From positions 465,001-529,000 of the forward strand of contig JACKOD010000004.1 of the NCBI GenBank assembly GCA_024234505.1: a stretch of DNA of 64,000 bases, in the 5' to 3' direction. A model generated the notes under the pieces. That model worked only from the letters and a program-made list of their open reading frames with translations. It made no database searches and had not been told where the DNA came from. The stretch comes from Hahellaceae bacterium (GTDB taxonomy: Bacteria > Pseudomonadota > Gammaproteobacteria > Pseudomonadales > Oleiphilaceae). Positions 1-8,925 of the stretch are shown here, piece by piece (position 1 is the stretch's first letter; every line of letters starts with the position of its first letter). A program made the position numbers and the translations under genes.

Positions 1-1485
<1,485 letters not shown>

Positions 1486-1623
1486 TAACGCCCAAACAGT
1501 CTGGGTAGCGTTGATTGAATGATCACGCAGGATCCATTACGAACGATCACTTGCTGAATTAAAGAGCGCAGAGCAATTACTGCTAGGCAGCCAGAACGAA
1601 TTGACCGTAAGGTCACACAGTTT
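1486..1623 (+). other. 23S-5S internal transcribed spacer
   Basis: This 138-base spacer separates 23S from 5S rRNA. It holds no tRNA gene. A short imperfect inverted repeat lies right after the 23S end (gcccaaacagtctgggt, about 1489-1505), which could belong to the processing region. No other feature is visible. Confidence 0.7.
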
Positions 1624-1743
1624 TGCCTGATGACAATAGCGGACTGGAACCACCTGATCCCTTCCCGAACTCAGTCGTGAAACGGTCCAGCGCCGATGGT
1701 AGTGTGGGGTCTCCCCATGTGAGAGTAGGTCATCGTCAGGCAT
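1624..1743 (+). rRNA. rrf: 5S ribosomal RNA
   Basis: The 120-base gene begins tgcctgatgac and ends gtcaggcat, so its two ends pair as the 5S helix I. The conserved internal parts (cccgaactcag, gtgaaac, cgccgatggtagtgtgggg, gagagtaggtca) match bacterial 5S rRNA. It lies 138 bases after 23S in the usual 16S-23S-5S order. Confidence 0.97.
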
Positions 1744-1750
1744 CTATCCC

Positions 1751-1784
1751 AAACCCCGGTATCGCAAGATACCGGGGTTTTTTC
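1751..1784 (+). terminator. rRNA operon intrinsic terminator
   Basis: A perfect 12-bp stem (1751-1762 with 1769-1780), a 6-base loop (cgcaag) and a following T run lie 8 bases after 5S. This is a standard rho-independent terminator closing the rrn operon. Confidence 0.93.
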
Positions 1785-2075
1785 GTTTCGTTGCTCCTCT
1801 TTTTCATCCTCCTCTTTGTACCCTGGCTTTTGGTGGCTCCGCCCATCCCTTCTCAGCTTTGATGTCTCAATCTTCTGAGTTTTTAGTCAGCTATTCACAA
1901 TGATCCGATATTAGTGGCGCGTATGAGCGTTATATTAATATTTGAATGATTACAGAATGTGTACGATCGAACCGATCTGGGATGTTCTTCACGGATAAGT
2001 TGTGCGTCTGCTATATAATGCACATATGTACCATGAAATGCCGAAGATGGAACTTTCACTGCACGGATAACTCGT
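1785..2075 (+). other. Intergenic region upstream of the secreted-protein cluster
   Basis: About 290 bases lie between the rrn terminator and the first secreted-protein gene. They start pyrimidine-rich (1790-1860) and become AT-rich, with a 10-base palindrome atattaatat at 1932-1941. A candidate extended -10 element sits at 2009-2019. I see no RNA gene and no credible coding region; short frames here lack ribosome-binding sites. Confidence 0.6.
2009..2019 (+). promoter_or_regulatory. Candidate extended -10 promoter for the 2076 gene
   Basis: The sequence tgctatataat contains both a TGn extension before TATATA and a TATAAT hexamer (2014-2019). No good -35 sits 16-18 bases upstream, which fits an extended -10 promoter. 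The start codon lies about 55 bases downstream. Confidence 0.45.
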
Positions 2076-3371
2076 ATGAACTTAAAAACGCTCTCACTAT
2101 TTGCCTTGCCAATGCTCGCTTGCGCATCAACGAGTTTGTTTGCTCAACTTCAGTCAATGGATGATCGTGAACTGTCTGCCGTAACGGGTCAGGCATATAT
2201 TGCAGTAGATCAAACGGTTAATCCGAATAACGCTAATGTTTCTTATACGCGCGTTAGTTATGGAATGGATATCGAAACACAGTTAAACGCGGAAACGGTT
2301 GAGCTTGGCAAGTATCATCGGTGGGAAAATCACCCTACGAATCCAGCATTGAATGGAACGGCCTGTTATACGTGTAATGGTACTGAACAAGGGCTGGAGA
2401 AAAATTCGGCTGATATTCTGATAGAGAATTTGTCTCTTGGTTATATAAATAACGCGGATTATAGAGATAAATATAAATCGGTGCCCATCCAGGTAAAGGG
2501 TTTTGATAGTCGTGGCCGGGTGATTAACTATGCGGAAAATGAAATTGCGCCTTTCCTTATAAAAAATCCATATCTTGAGTTCGCTTATGACGAAGTATCT
2601 CACGAGATGATTGGGGTGCGAATTGGTTTTGGTGAAGCCAAAGGTATGCTGTCTGGTAACATTTTATCGCTAACGGGCGCTATTGATGTTGATATTCGCG
2701 ATGGCGTAGAAGGTTTGTCGAGCGCGAGACAGAAACAAGATGGTAATTTGATTGAGGAGGCTCTTACTTTATTGACGCCTTTGCTGGTTGCGGGTGGAGA
2801 ATTGAGTGCACAGGCTGCCTTGGTAGATGACAATGGAGAACTCGACCCTGTGCGTTCAAGTAACATAGGAATGCCTAATGGTAGTGAGTTTAAAATTGAA
2901 GGTGCAGATCCAATTGCAGCAGCAGCCGTTCCGCTGCTATCTAACGTTGGCTTGATTGGTAGCGATTCGCGATCAGAATTTGTGAGTCTATTTGGTTGTG
3001 GACTATTTAACTTGTTGTCTTGCTACAATATCTACATTGAATCCGATAACTGTGTAATGTTGGGGATCCCAACCTGTTTTCCTCTAACAAACTTCCAGAC
3101 GATGCCTGTGGGTAAGGTGGAAGAAATTAATGGGCGTCAGTATTTGACGGATACAGTCGAGGGCTTGTTTCTGTCCTTTCAATCAAAGAGCGTCGCTTGG
3201 TCAACAGCGGCAAATCTAAACGCAAGCCAGCATGGTTCTTTTGTAAATGCGCCTAGTGGTGCCTTCCTCAATCTTCCTACGGGATCGGTGAAAGTTAATC
3301 TTAGTGAAGTCTACAATGGTATTTCCGGGCAACGCCGAGAGTATATTGATCGTGGTGTAGGGATGTTCTAA
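2076..3371 (+). CDS. Secreted DUF6160/FilA-like protein, paralogue 1
   Basis: The product is a 431-residue exported protein of unknown function. Residues 1-23 form a signal peptide ending at SLFA/Q. The cluster signature follows at once (LQSMDDRELSAVTGQAYIAV). The rest is rich in beta-prone, Asn/Gly/Asp-containing segments with no catalytic motif I recognise. A CYTC pair lies near residue 97 and four more cysteines near residues 310-335, where the next gene also has four, so disulfides are likely. The C terminus ends YIDRGVGMF, with a terminal Phe. The 3654 gene is a clear full-length paralogue, for example sharing IGFG..GMLSG and VNLSE. The ATG start precedes the signal peptide directly, but the ribosome-binding site is weak. 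The signature and architecture resemble DUF6160/FilA-like proteins; the family name is from memory, and the role (surface or pilus-associated) is inference. Confidence 0.8.
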   Translation: MNLKTLSLFALPMLACASTSLFAQLQSMDDRELSAVTGQAYIAVDQTVNPNNANVSYTRVSYGMDIETQLNAETVELGKYHRWENHPTNPALNGTACYTCNGTEQGLEKNSADILIENLSLGYINNADYRDKYKSVPIQVKGFDSRGRVINYAENEIAPFLIKNPYLEFAYDEVSHEMIGVRIGFGEAKGMLSGNILSLTGAIDVDIRDGVEGLSSARQKQDGNLIEEALTLLTPLLVAGGELSAQAALVDDNGELDPVRSSNIGMPNGSEFKIEGADPIAAAAVPLLSNVGLIGSDSRSEFVSLFGCGLFNLLSCYNIYIESDNCVMLGIPTCFPLTNFQTMPVGKVEEINGRQYLTDTVEGLFLSFQSKSVAWSTAANLNASQHGSFVNAPSGAFLNLPTGSVKVNLSEVYNGISGQRREYIDRGVGMF

Positions 3372-3489
3372 AGCGTACATATTTACAATAATGCACGCTA
3401 ATTAAACAGATTGTACAAAAAAAGTGTGTTTCACTTCACAGTAGGTGAATCATGCTCGATTTGTGATCTGGTGCAAATGTTGTGGAACT

Positions 3490-3514
3490 AAATTACCAGA
3501 ATGGTTGGTAATTT
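3490..3514. repeat. 9-bp perfect inverted repeat, possible operator
   Basis: aaattacca (3490-3498) and tggtaattt (3506-3514) form a perfect inverted repeat with a 7-base spacer, in the 282-base gap between the two paralogues. No T run follows, so it is not an intrinsic terminator. It could be a regulator-binding site upstream of the 3654 operon. Confidence 0.4.
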
Positions 3515-3553
3515 GAACGGTGACACGTTGCTCATATCTGATCCAGCTAAAAT

Positions 3554-3594
3554 AGAACTAAAATACAACAATAAAATGTTGCAAGGTTAGTTCT
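3554..3594 (+). other. Nested inverted repeats upstream of the 3654 gene
   Basis: An outer 7-bp perfect repeat (agaacta 3554-3560 with tagttct 3588-3594) encloses an inner 5-bp repeat (caaca 3566-3570 with tgttg 3577-3581). If transcribed, this forms a two-tier stem-loop about 60 bases before the start codon. The gap also holds two ctaaaata direct repeats near 3547-3565. Function is unknown. Confidence 0.35.
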
Positions 3595-3653
3595 GTTCAG
3601 GGCATTGGTTTAGATGGTTAAACATGGTGTTTGACCTATGAGCGAGGTCTCGT

Positions 3654-4874
3654 ATGCTGATGTACCGCACAAATAAAAAAAATAATGCGTTTGCGTTTTT
3701 ATTGGGTGTAACCACTTGCTTGCATTTTTCTTCAGTTGATGCTCGTCTAAAGAGTTTGAATGATAGCGATATGTCCAATATTACTGGGCAAGCCTATCTC
3801 GCTGTTGATCAGCAGTCCCATGCCTCAGTGTTGGGAAATACAAGTTTTACGCGTATAAGTATGGGTCTGGATATTGATATTCAGACTAATATTGAAACGT
3901 TGGAGTTGGGGCGCTATGAGCGTAATGATGATCCTTATGGTGAGCGTAAGGAGTCAGATGTGCTCGTTAGAAACTTCTCATTGGGTCAAATTTATGACTC
4001 TGCCTATTATGATCGAAATCCTAATGCAGCGCGCCCTCTAAAAGAAGATGGTTCGTCTTATAGTAATGGCGAAATTGTTCCGTTCAAAATACAAGATCCC
4101 TTTATCGAGTTTGCTTTCGATGACGATACGAATCAGGTGATTGGTGCTCGCATTGGCTTTGGTCGGTCACAGGGGATGCTTTCTGGGGATATCGACACGC
4201 TTACGGGAAATGTCAATGTTGATATTCTTGATCGTGGCGAGGGCATGAAGTCAGCTAGTTCAAGTGGAACCCTAGGGGATCAATTGGTCGTGCTGCTGAC
4301 GCCGCTGTTGGAAGGAAATAGCCCTTTGCAAACAAAGGCGCAGCTTGTTGATAGTGCAGGGCATTTGGATCCTATTCGTTCAACGATGATTGGCGTGCCA
4401 AATGGTGAAAAGTTTACGCTTAGTGGAGCGAGCGGGTTTACGAGGTGGTCGCTAAAAAACCTGCTAGGTTGGTCGCTCAGTAGTGATATCGAAGTCCCAA
4501 ATTGTTCGTTTTTTAGCTGCCCTGGTGGTGATATTTATATTTCTGTGAACGACTGCGAAGTACTTGGCGTTCAGGCGTGTTTTAATTTGAGCGACTACGG
4601 AAGTTTTCCAATTGGTGATATTCAGGAAGTCGGTGGAAAGCGTTACTTGGTGGGGCCATCTGATGGAATGTTCCTTTCTTTTCAAACGAAAGATTTGGAA
4701 TGGCTAAAGGATGTAAGAAAGGATAACCCGTCTGCAGTGGATTTTGTGCAGGCAACGAAAGGCGCCTTTTTTAACATTCCTAATGGAGTGGTGGAGGTCA
4801 ACTTAAGTGAAGCGCTTAACGGTACCGAACGGGTTCGTACTGAATACATTGATCGCGGAAAAGGGCTTTTTTAG
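3654..4874 (+). CDS. Secreted DUF6160/FilA-like protein, paralogue 2
   Basis: This 406-residue exported protein is a paralogue of the preceding gene. The signal peptide spans about residues 1-30 and is followed by the signature LKSLNDSDMSNITGQAYLAV. Shared blocks with paralogue 1 include FTRIS/YTRVS near the start, IGxRIGFG..GMLSG, VDILDRGEGMKSAS, a four-cysteine segment (about residues 285-310), FLSFQTK, VNLSE and the C-terminal YIDRGKGLF. The start at 3654 has gcgagg six bases upstream; a second in-frame ATG lies at 3660. The next gene starts 16 bases after the stop, so this is probably the first gene of a four-gene operon ending at 8809. No enzymatic motif is visible and function is unknown. 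Confidence 0.8.
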   Translation: MLMYRTNKKNNAFAFLLGVTTCLHFSSVDARLKSLNDSDMSNITGQAYLAVDQQSHASVLGNTSFTRISMGLDIDIQTNIETLELGRYERNDDPYGERKESDVLVRNFSLGQIYDSAYYDRNPNAARPLKEDGSSYSNGEIVPFKIQDPFIEFAFDDDTNQVIGARIGFGRSQGMLSGDIDTLTGNVNVDILDRGEGMKSASSSGTLGDQLVVLLTPLLEGNSPLQTKAQLVDSAGHLDPIRSTMIGVPNGEKFTLSGASGFTRWSLKNLLGWSLSSDIEVPNCSFFSCPGGDIYISVNDCEVLGVQACFNLSDYGSFPIGDIQEVGGKRYLVGPSDGMFLSFQTKDLEWLKDVRKDNPSAVDFVQATKGAFFNIPNGVVEVNLSEALNGTERVRTEYIDRGKGLF

Positions 4875-4890
4875 CGAGTCTGAGGGAATT

Positions 4891-5979
4891 ATGCGAGTTA
4901 AAAATAAGAAACTTTTGTTATTCGTGCCTGTTTTGGCATTTTCTTCGTTAGCGTCAGCGGAACTGGCGACGTTGTCGGATGACGAAATGTCTACTGTCGA
5001 TGGTGCGGGTATCGGCTTGGTTCTCGAAGACTTTGTGTTTGATCATGGTGACGATCAGGCAAATGGACAGGTATTCAAAATAACAGGTATCAAAAGCACA
5101 GCAGCTTCTCCAGAGGATGTAGAGATAACTGTTTCGCAGCTTTATATTGCGCGTGCCGATAGTAATTATGGAGAAAATCTTAATCCAGTGAATCTCGGGC
5201 GTTTAGTCAATCCATTTCAAATTGATGTGATTGATGGAGCGACATTGGGGATTGGCAATAAGGCGGTGCTTGAAATGGCCGCACCTACAAAAGTTCCCTT
5301 TGCAGAAGGCTATGATTGTTTGAGTAGTTCAGCGACTGCGGGAAGCGGTACGTGTTCCAGTCGGCCGATGGATTTGGGCGCGGGTTTCAATGGTGAGCGG
5401 CCTGATTTGGGCCTCAAGCTAGGTGTGGCTGTGGGTAGCAAAACACCTCACAACGTCAATATTAATGCGAAAAGCGCCGTTTTTGATGGAAGTTATTTGC
5501 GGTTATGGGGTGATGATGATCGCCACCAATTGGTTGCCGAATATAAGCTGAATTTCTATACCCCAGAGTTAAGTATCAATAGTTGCGATCCTAGTGGTCA
5601 GAACTGTGGCTCGACCATATATATGAAGAATTTTGAGCTTGAGTTGGCACTGGGGAATCGCTTCCAGCCAATGTATATGGATGTAAATGGCGATGGAAAT
5701 TTTGTATTCGAAGTGAAGGCCATCGCTCATCAGTATATGAATCAACTTCCTTCAAGTGGGAAATGTGATGCAGGCAATCCATGTAGCGCCAATGCTCAGG
5801 CAGCTTATGATTTCTTCAAAAGCTACTACGAAAATGATGAATTTCGAAGCAATTTGCGAATTGGCAACATGACTATCGGCGATATAAATGCAAGTGGTAA
5901 GGATTTTGGTTCCGCGCGTATTGAAGGTATGTTGATTCAGTATCTAAAAGTCACCAGTCATGATTTGGCCGCTCCGTAA
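4891..5979 (+). CDS. Secreted signature-family protein with a Ca-loop-like motif
   Basis: The product is a 362-residue exported protein of unknown function. I chose the ATG at 4891 because gaggga precedes it and a signal peptide begins there (MRVKNKKLLLFVPVLAF, cleavage after ASA); an in-frame ATG at 4807 would add 28 residues with no signal-like character. After the signal comes a divergent signature, LATLSDDEMSTVDGAGIGLV, in which GA replaces the usual GQ. Residues about 264-271 read DVNGDGNF, a calcium-loop pattern as in EF-hand or dockerin-type sites. Three pairs of closely spaced cysteines suggest disulfides. The gene sits 16 bases after paralogue 2 and 13 bases before the next gene, so it is probably co-transcribed. 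Calcium binding is inference. Confidence 0.75.
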   Translation: MRVKNKKLLLFVPVLAFSSLASAELATLSDDEMSTVDGAGIGLVLEDFVFDHGDDQANGQVFKITGIKSTAASPEDVEITVSQLYIARADSNYGENLNPVNLGRLVNPFQIDVIDGATLGIGNKAVLEMAAPTKVPFAEGYDCLSSSATAGSGTCSSRPMDLGAGFNGERPDLGLKLGVAVGSKTPHNVNINAKSAVFDGSYLRLWGDDDRHQLVAEYKLNFYTPELSINSCDPSGQNCGSTIYMKNFELELALGNRFQPMYMDVNGDGNFVFEVKAIAHQYMNQLPSSGKCDAGNPCSANAQAAYDFFKSYYENDEFRSNLRIGNMTIGDINASGKDFGSARIEGMLIQYLKVTSHDLAAP

Positions 5980-5992
5980 AAAGGATTCGTAC

Positions 5993-6538
5993 ATGAAAAA
6001 GTTCGCGCATTGCTTATTAGGATTTATGGGGAGTTTATCTGTAGCTGTTGCTCATGCAGAGCTTTCATCAATCGATGATGGAGATTTATCGGCGATTTCT
6101 GGCCAGGGCGGAGTCTATTTGTCTGGTGAAATCACGATTAATGAGCAAGGTGGCCCAATTCAAAATGCCTATTTTGGCAGTTGTAGCGATCCAGCAAAAC
6201 GCTGCGGCGCACGAATTGCGTATCAGACGCGACAGGATGGTGGGTGGTACGTGCTCGACGATATTCGAGGGAGTTTTTCATTTCAAGGATTAACCTTGCG
6301 GGTTAGAAATATCGATTCAGGATTTGGTGGAGACGGTGCTTTATTTAATAGAGAGGTGCTAGAGATTGGCCTGCCGGATACTATTAAGGTTGATAATTTG
6401 CAGTATACCTACGCAACTAGTAGTACAGCTCGTCCAACGGATGCGGGTTACAAGCAAACAGATATATATACAGTGAATATCGATGGCGATGTAACAATGA
6501 AAGGAAATCTGCTTGTATTCCCGACAGGGACACCTTAA
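5993..6538 (+). CDS. Small secreted signature-family protein
   Basis: This 181-residue exported protein is the shortest of the cluster. I chose ATG 5993 because aagga lies seven bases upstream and a signal peptide follows directly (MKKFAHCLLGFMGSLSVAVA, cleavage near AHA). The mature part begins with the signature LSSIDDGDLSAISGQGGVYL. The remainder has beta-strand character and two cysteines (C-x6-C near residues 64-71). It lies 13 bases after the preceding gene and 12 before the next, inside the 3654-8809 operon. It could be a minor subunit or partner of the larger proteins; no function can be assigned. Confidence 0.72.
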   Translation: MKKFAHCLLGFMGSLSVAVAHAELSSIDDGDLSAISGQGGVYLSGEITINEQGGPIQNAYFGSCSDPAKRCGARIAYQTRQDGGWYVLDDIRGSFSFQGLTLRVRNIDSGFGGDGALFNREVLEIGLPDTIKVDNLQYTYATSSTARPTDAGYKQTDIYTVNIDGDVTMKGNLLVFPTGTP

Positions 6539-6550
6539 AGAGGCGTGACA

Positions 6551-8809
6551 ATGATGATGTTTAATAAAAAGATACTTGTTGCGGTTATTTCAGGGCTGGT
6601 TTCGGGGGCTGTAAATGCTGAACTGGCTATGTTGGAAGATGGTGCATTGTCGGGTATCAGTGGTCAAAGTGGCATAACCATGGAGTTGGGTCTTCATGCA
6701 ACCGTAGGTGGGTTGAGCTATTTTGATGATGGTAATGGGATTATGCTAGAAGGTGTAGAAATTGGTAGTGTTGCGGACATTACCAAGCCAGGCCAGCATA
6801 CTTTTGTTATCGATATTGCGGAAGACTCCTCGCTTAACGTTGGTTATGAGATCGAATCGACCCGATTGCACATCAACGATATCAAGTTAAGTGATGATTC
6901 TGTCAGAGGAATGGGGTCATTTGAGTGGGATTATTCGCTAAATGGCAATTTAAGTATAAAGTCTGGTGGAGCGTTAAGTTCAGCGGGATACACCTTTAAC
7001 TCATCAGTCAATCTTACAAATGGCCGTTTTGCATATACAACTAATGGGAATAGTTTGTCCTTTGAGGGGATTAGTGGCTATGTAAATCTCCCCGGCATGA
7101 CATTGGATCTGGATGGATCAGCGTTGCGTTTGGAGGCTCCATCGATTACGGGTGAGTTTAACGTGGCGTCTATTCATCATAATGGCAGTAGCGATAGTTA
7201 TGGTAGCTTATGGACAAAGTTTGATCAGTCGTCCTTGATTAAGTTGACGCCAGGTGGGCGTTATGGCTCGAACGGAATGATGCTTGATATTAATCAGCAG
7301 AATAAAATGTCTCATTATGGTTGGGGCGACGATGGAAATTGGGTGGGATTGGTTGGCGTTACTGGCTTTACAAATATAGATAATCTTAGCATTGACGTCG
7401 CCCCGGATAGTGCCGGGCGCCTTGGTTTGGTGCTGGCAGCGGATTCGATTGATGGCGCGTTTCGAATTGAAAAGTTTGTCTTGGGTGAAACAAAGGCAAA
7501 TCTTGATGCCTATGCCGCAGGATCCAATGTTACGTTAAAAAGCATTGGCTCCATCGATGTAGATTATTCGTTTCGAGACCAGATCGTTAATGGGCAAAAT
7601 TACACGAACAGGGTTTTTTTGCAGGGCGGGGGTAATGCCGATGCGGGAAATCAGGGTTTAACACTTAACTCAGAGTGGAGTTTGGCTAATGCATCTGTAA
7701 CTTATACAGATGATGGCAACTCTGTAATGATTAGTGGATTGCAGTCTTGGGGTAAGGGGATTGTAACAGCTGATGTTACGAGTCAGGGCGTGATTGGTTC
7801 TACAGAGTTCTTCGATGGGTTGCGCGTAGGATTCGAAGATCTTTCTGGGGGCTATAAAATGGACGGCTTACGCGTAGGAAACAAGGCAGTCGAGAACCTG
7901 GATGACAAGCAGCTACAAGGTGGTACCGAGCTCCTTTTGGCATTAGGTGTGTATCCTGCCTTTGACTTTAATGTGAACGGTCATATGACTATTGGTGCGG
8001 GCGGAGCATCAGGTAGTGGTCTGACTATTAATTCCGACATCTATATCGATGACGGTAAAGCTGCGCTCATGGTGGATGAGAATGGTAAAGGTTTGTGGTT
8101 GACAGATCTCAAATATGATATCCATATGCGCGATATGACCGTCGATGTGAATTCGGAAGGCTTACTTATTGTCGAGGGTGAGACCTGGAGTCGCATGGAT
8201 ATTGGTGATTTGCGTTTAGGTGGCAAGGCGGATGGAGCAAGTTTTGGTCGCTTTGTTTGGCAGCGTTATGAGACAGGCTCGAGTATGGCCATAAAGGCCG
8301 GCGGTGCCGGTGGTGTGTGTGTTGGCGGGGCGGGTACTTCGGCATCTACCTGTACTGGCTCAGGAGAGCGATGGGAAGATCGTGGCAACGAAGGTGTTAC
8401 GGTGAGTTTGAAGACGGTCTTCGCAGAGGCAGTGGATTCTGTTAAGCGAAATCGTTTAGCGTGGGAAACCAATCGCACTTATACCGATGTAAATGGCAAT
8501 AGTGTTGGTATGTCTCTGGTATTTGACAACATTACTACCAATGATGGTGATGGAACGGGTAATAATACTTTTGGTATGCAAAATGATATTAGCATTGACG
8601 TGGCAGAAACCAAGGTAGTTGATAAGAATACGGGAGCGGTAAGTAATCCGTTAGGTTTCGCTGTTAAGGCGCGTACCCAGGTTAAAGAGCTTTCAGTAGG
8701 AAGTGTCGATCTGGTTCATCCAGAGGGTGGTTCTTCAACGATTTTGTATGGACTAAAAATTCAAAATCTGGATATGACTTCTAATTTGACAGCAACGCCG
8801 ATACCTTAG
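6551..8809 (+). CDS. Large secreted repeat protein of the signature family
   Basis: The product is a 752-residue exported protein of unknown function. I chose ATG 6551 because aaagagg ends seven bases upstream; ATGs at 6554 and 6557 are also in frame, and GTG 6545 is too close to the ribosome-binding site. A signal peptide (to about residue 23, VNA/E) is followed by the signature LAMLEDGALSGISGQSGITM. The mature protein contains about five repeats centred on a [Y/D]-x-D-[D/N]-G-N-[G/S]-type turn followed by a Gly-containing strand, near residues 57, 163, 262, 387 and 509. Spacing is about 100-125 residues, suggesting a tandem beta-rich architecture such as a solenoid or fibre. Two cysteines sit near residue 590-600. 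It is the last gene of the operon and is followed by a terminator. A structural surface or matrix role is inference. Confidence 0.77.
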   Translation: MMMFNKKILVAVISGLVSGAVNAELAMLEDGALSGISGQSGITMELGLHATVGGLSYFDDGNGIMLEGVEIGSVADITKPGQHTFVIDIAEDSSLNVGYEIESTRLHINDIKLSDDSVRGMGSFEWDYSLNGNLSIKSGGALSSAGYTFNSSVNLTNGRFAYTTNGNSLSFEGISGYVNLPGMTLDLDGSALRLEAPSITGEFNVASIHHNGSSDSYGSLWTKFDQSSLIKLTPGGRYGSNGMMLDINQQNKMSHYGWGDDGNWVGLVGVTGFTNIDNLSIDVAPDSAGRLGLVLAADSIDGAFRIEKFVLGETKANLDAYAAGSNVTLKSIGSIDVDYSFRDQIVNGQNYTNRVFLQGGGNADAGNQGLTLNSEWSLANASVTYTDDGNSVMISGLQSWGKGIVTADVTSQGVIGSTEFFDGLRVGFEDLSGGYKMDGLRVGNKAVENLDDKQLQGGTELLLALGVYPAFDFNVNGHMTIGAGGASGSGLTINSDIYIDDGKAALMVDENGKGLWLTDLKYDIHMRDMTVDVNSEGLLIVEGETWSRMDIGDLRLGGKADGASFGRFVWQRYETGSSMAIKAGGAGGVCVGGAGTSASTCTGSGERWEDRGNEGVTVSLKTVFAEAVDSVKRNRLAWETNRTYTDVNGNSVGMSLVFDNITTNDGDGTGNNTFGMQNDISIDVAETKVVDKNTGAVSNPLGFAVKARTQVKELSVGSVDLVHPEGGSSTILYGLKIQNLDMTSNLTATPIP

Positions 8810-8826
8810 ATTCCTCATGTTTTATT

Positions 8827-8856
8827 AAAAACCCTCGCTATGTCGAGGGTTTTTTC
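8827..8856 (+). terminator. Terminator of the secreted-protein operon
   Basis: accctcg (8831-8837) pairs with cgagggt (8844-8850), extended by flanking A and T runs, with a short loop and a T tract. It lies about 20 bases after the last gene of the cluster. Confidence 0.9.
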
Positions 8857-8883
8857 GTTTGTGTGCTCTGTCGCAGATGTGTT

Positions 8884-8889
8884 TATACT
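8884..8889 (+). promoter_or_regulatory. Candidate -10 element for birA
   Basis: TATACT lies 37 bases before the birA start, in an AT-rich stretch after the terminator. No convincing -35 is at the right distance, so support is weak. Confidence 0.3.
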
Positions 8890-8925
8890 TGTGATCGCTA
8901 ATTAGTTAATTATTCGGATTCATAA

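Noticed and set aside
4807..4890. Extended N terminus for the third secreted protein
   Set aside because: The added 28 residues overlap the previous gene and lack signal character, while ATG 4891 has a ribosome-binding site and a signal peptide.
2076..8809. Reading the secreted cluster as a chaperone-usher or curli system
   Set aside because: No usher, PapD-like chaperone, CsgG-like pore or other export component is encoded beside it.
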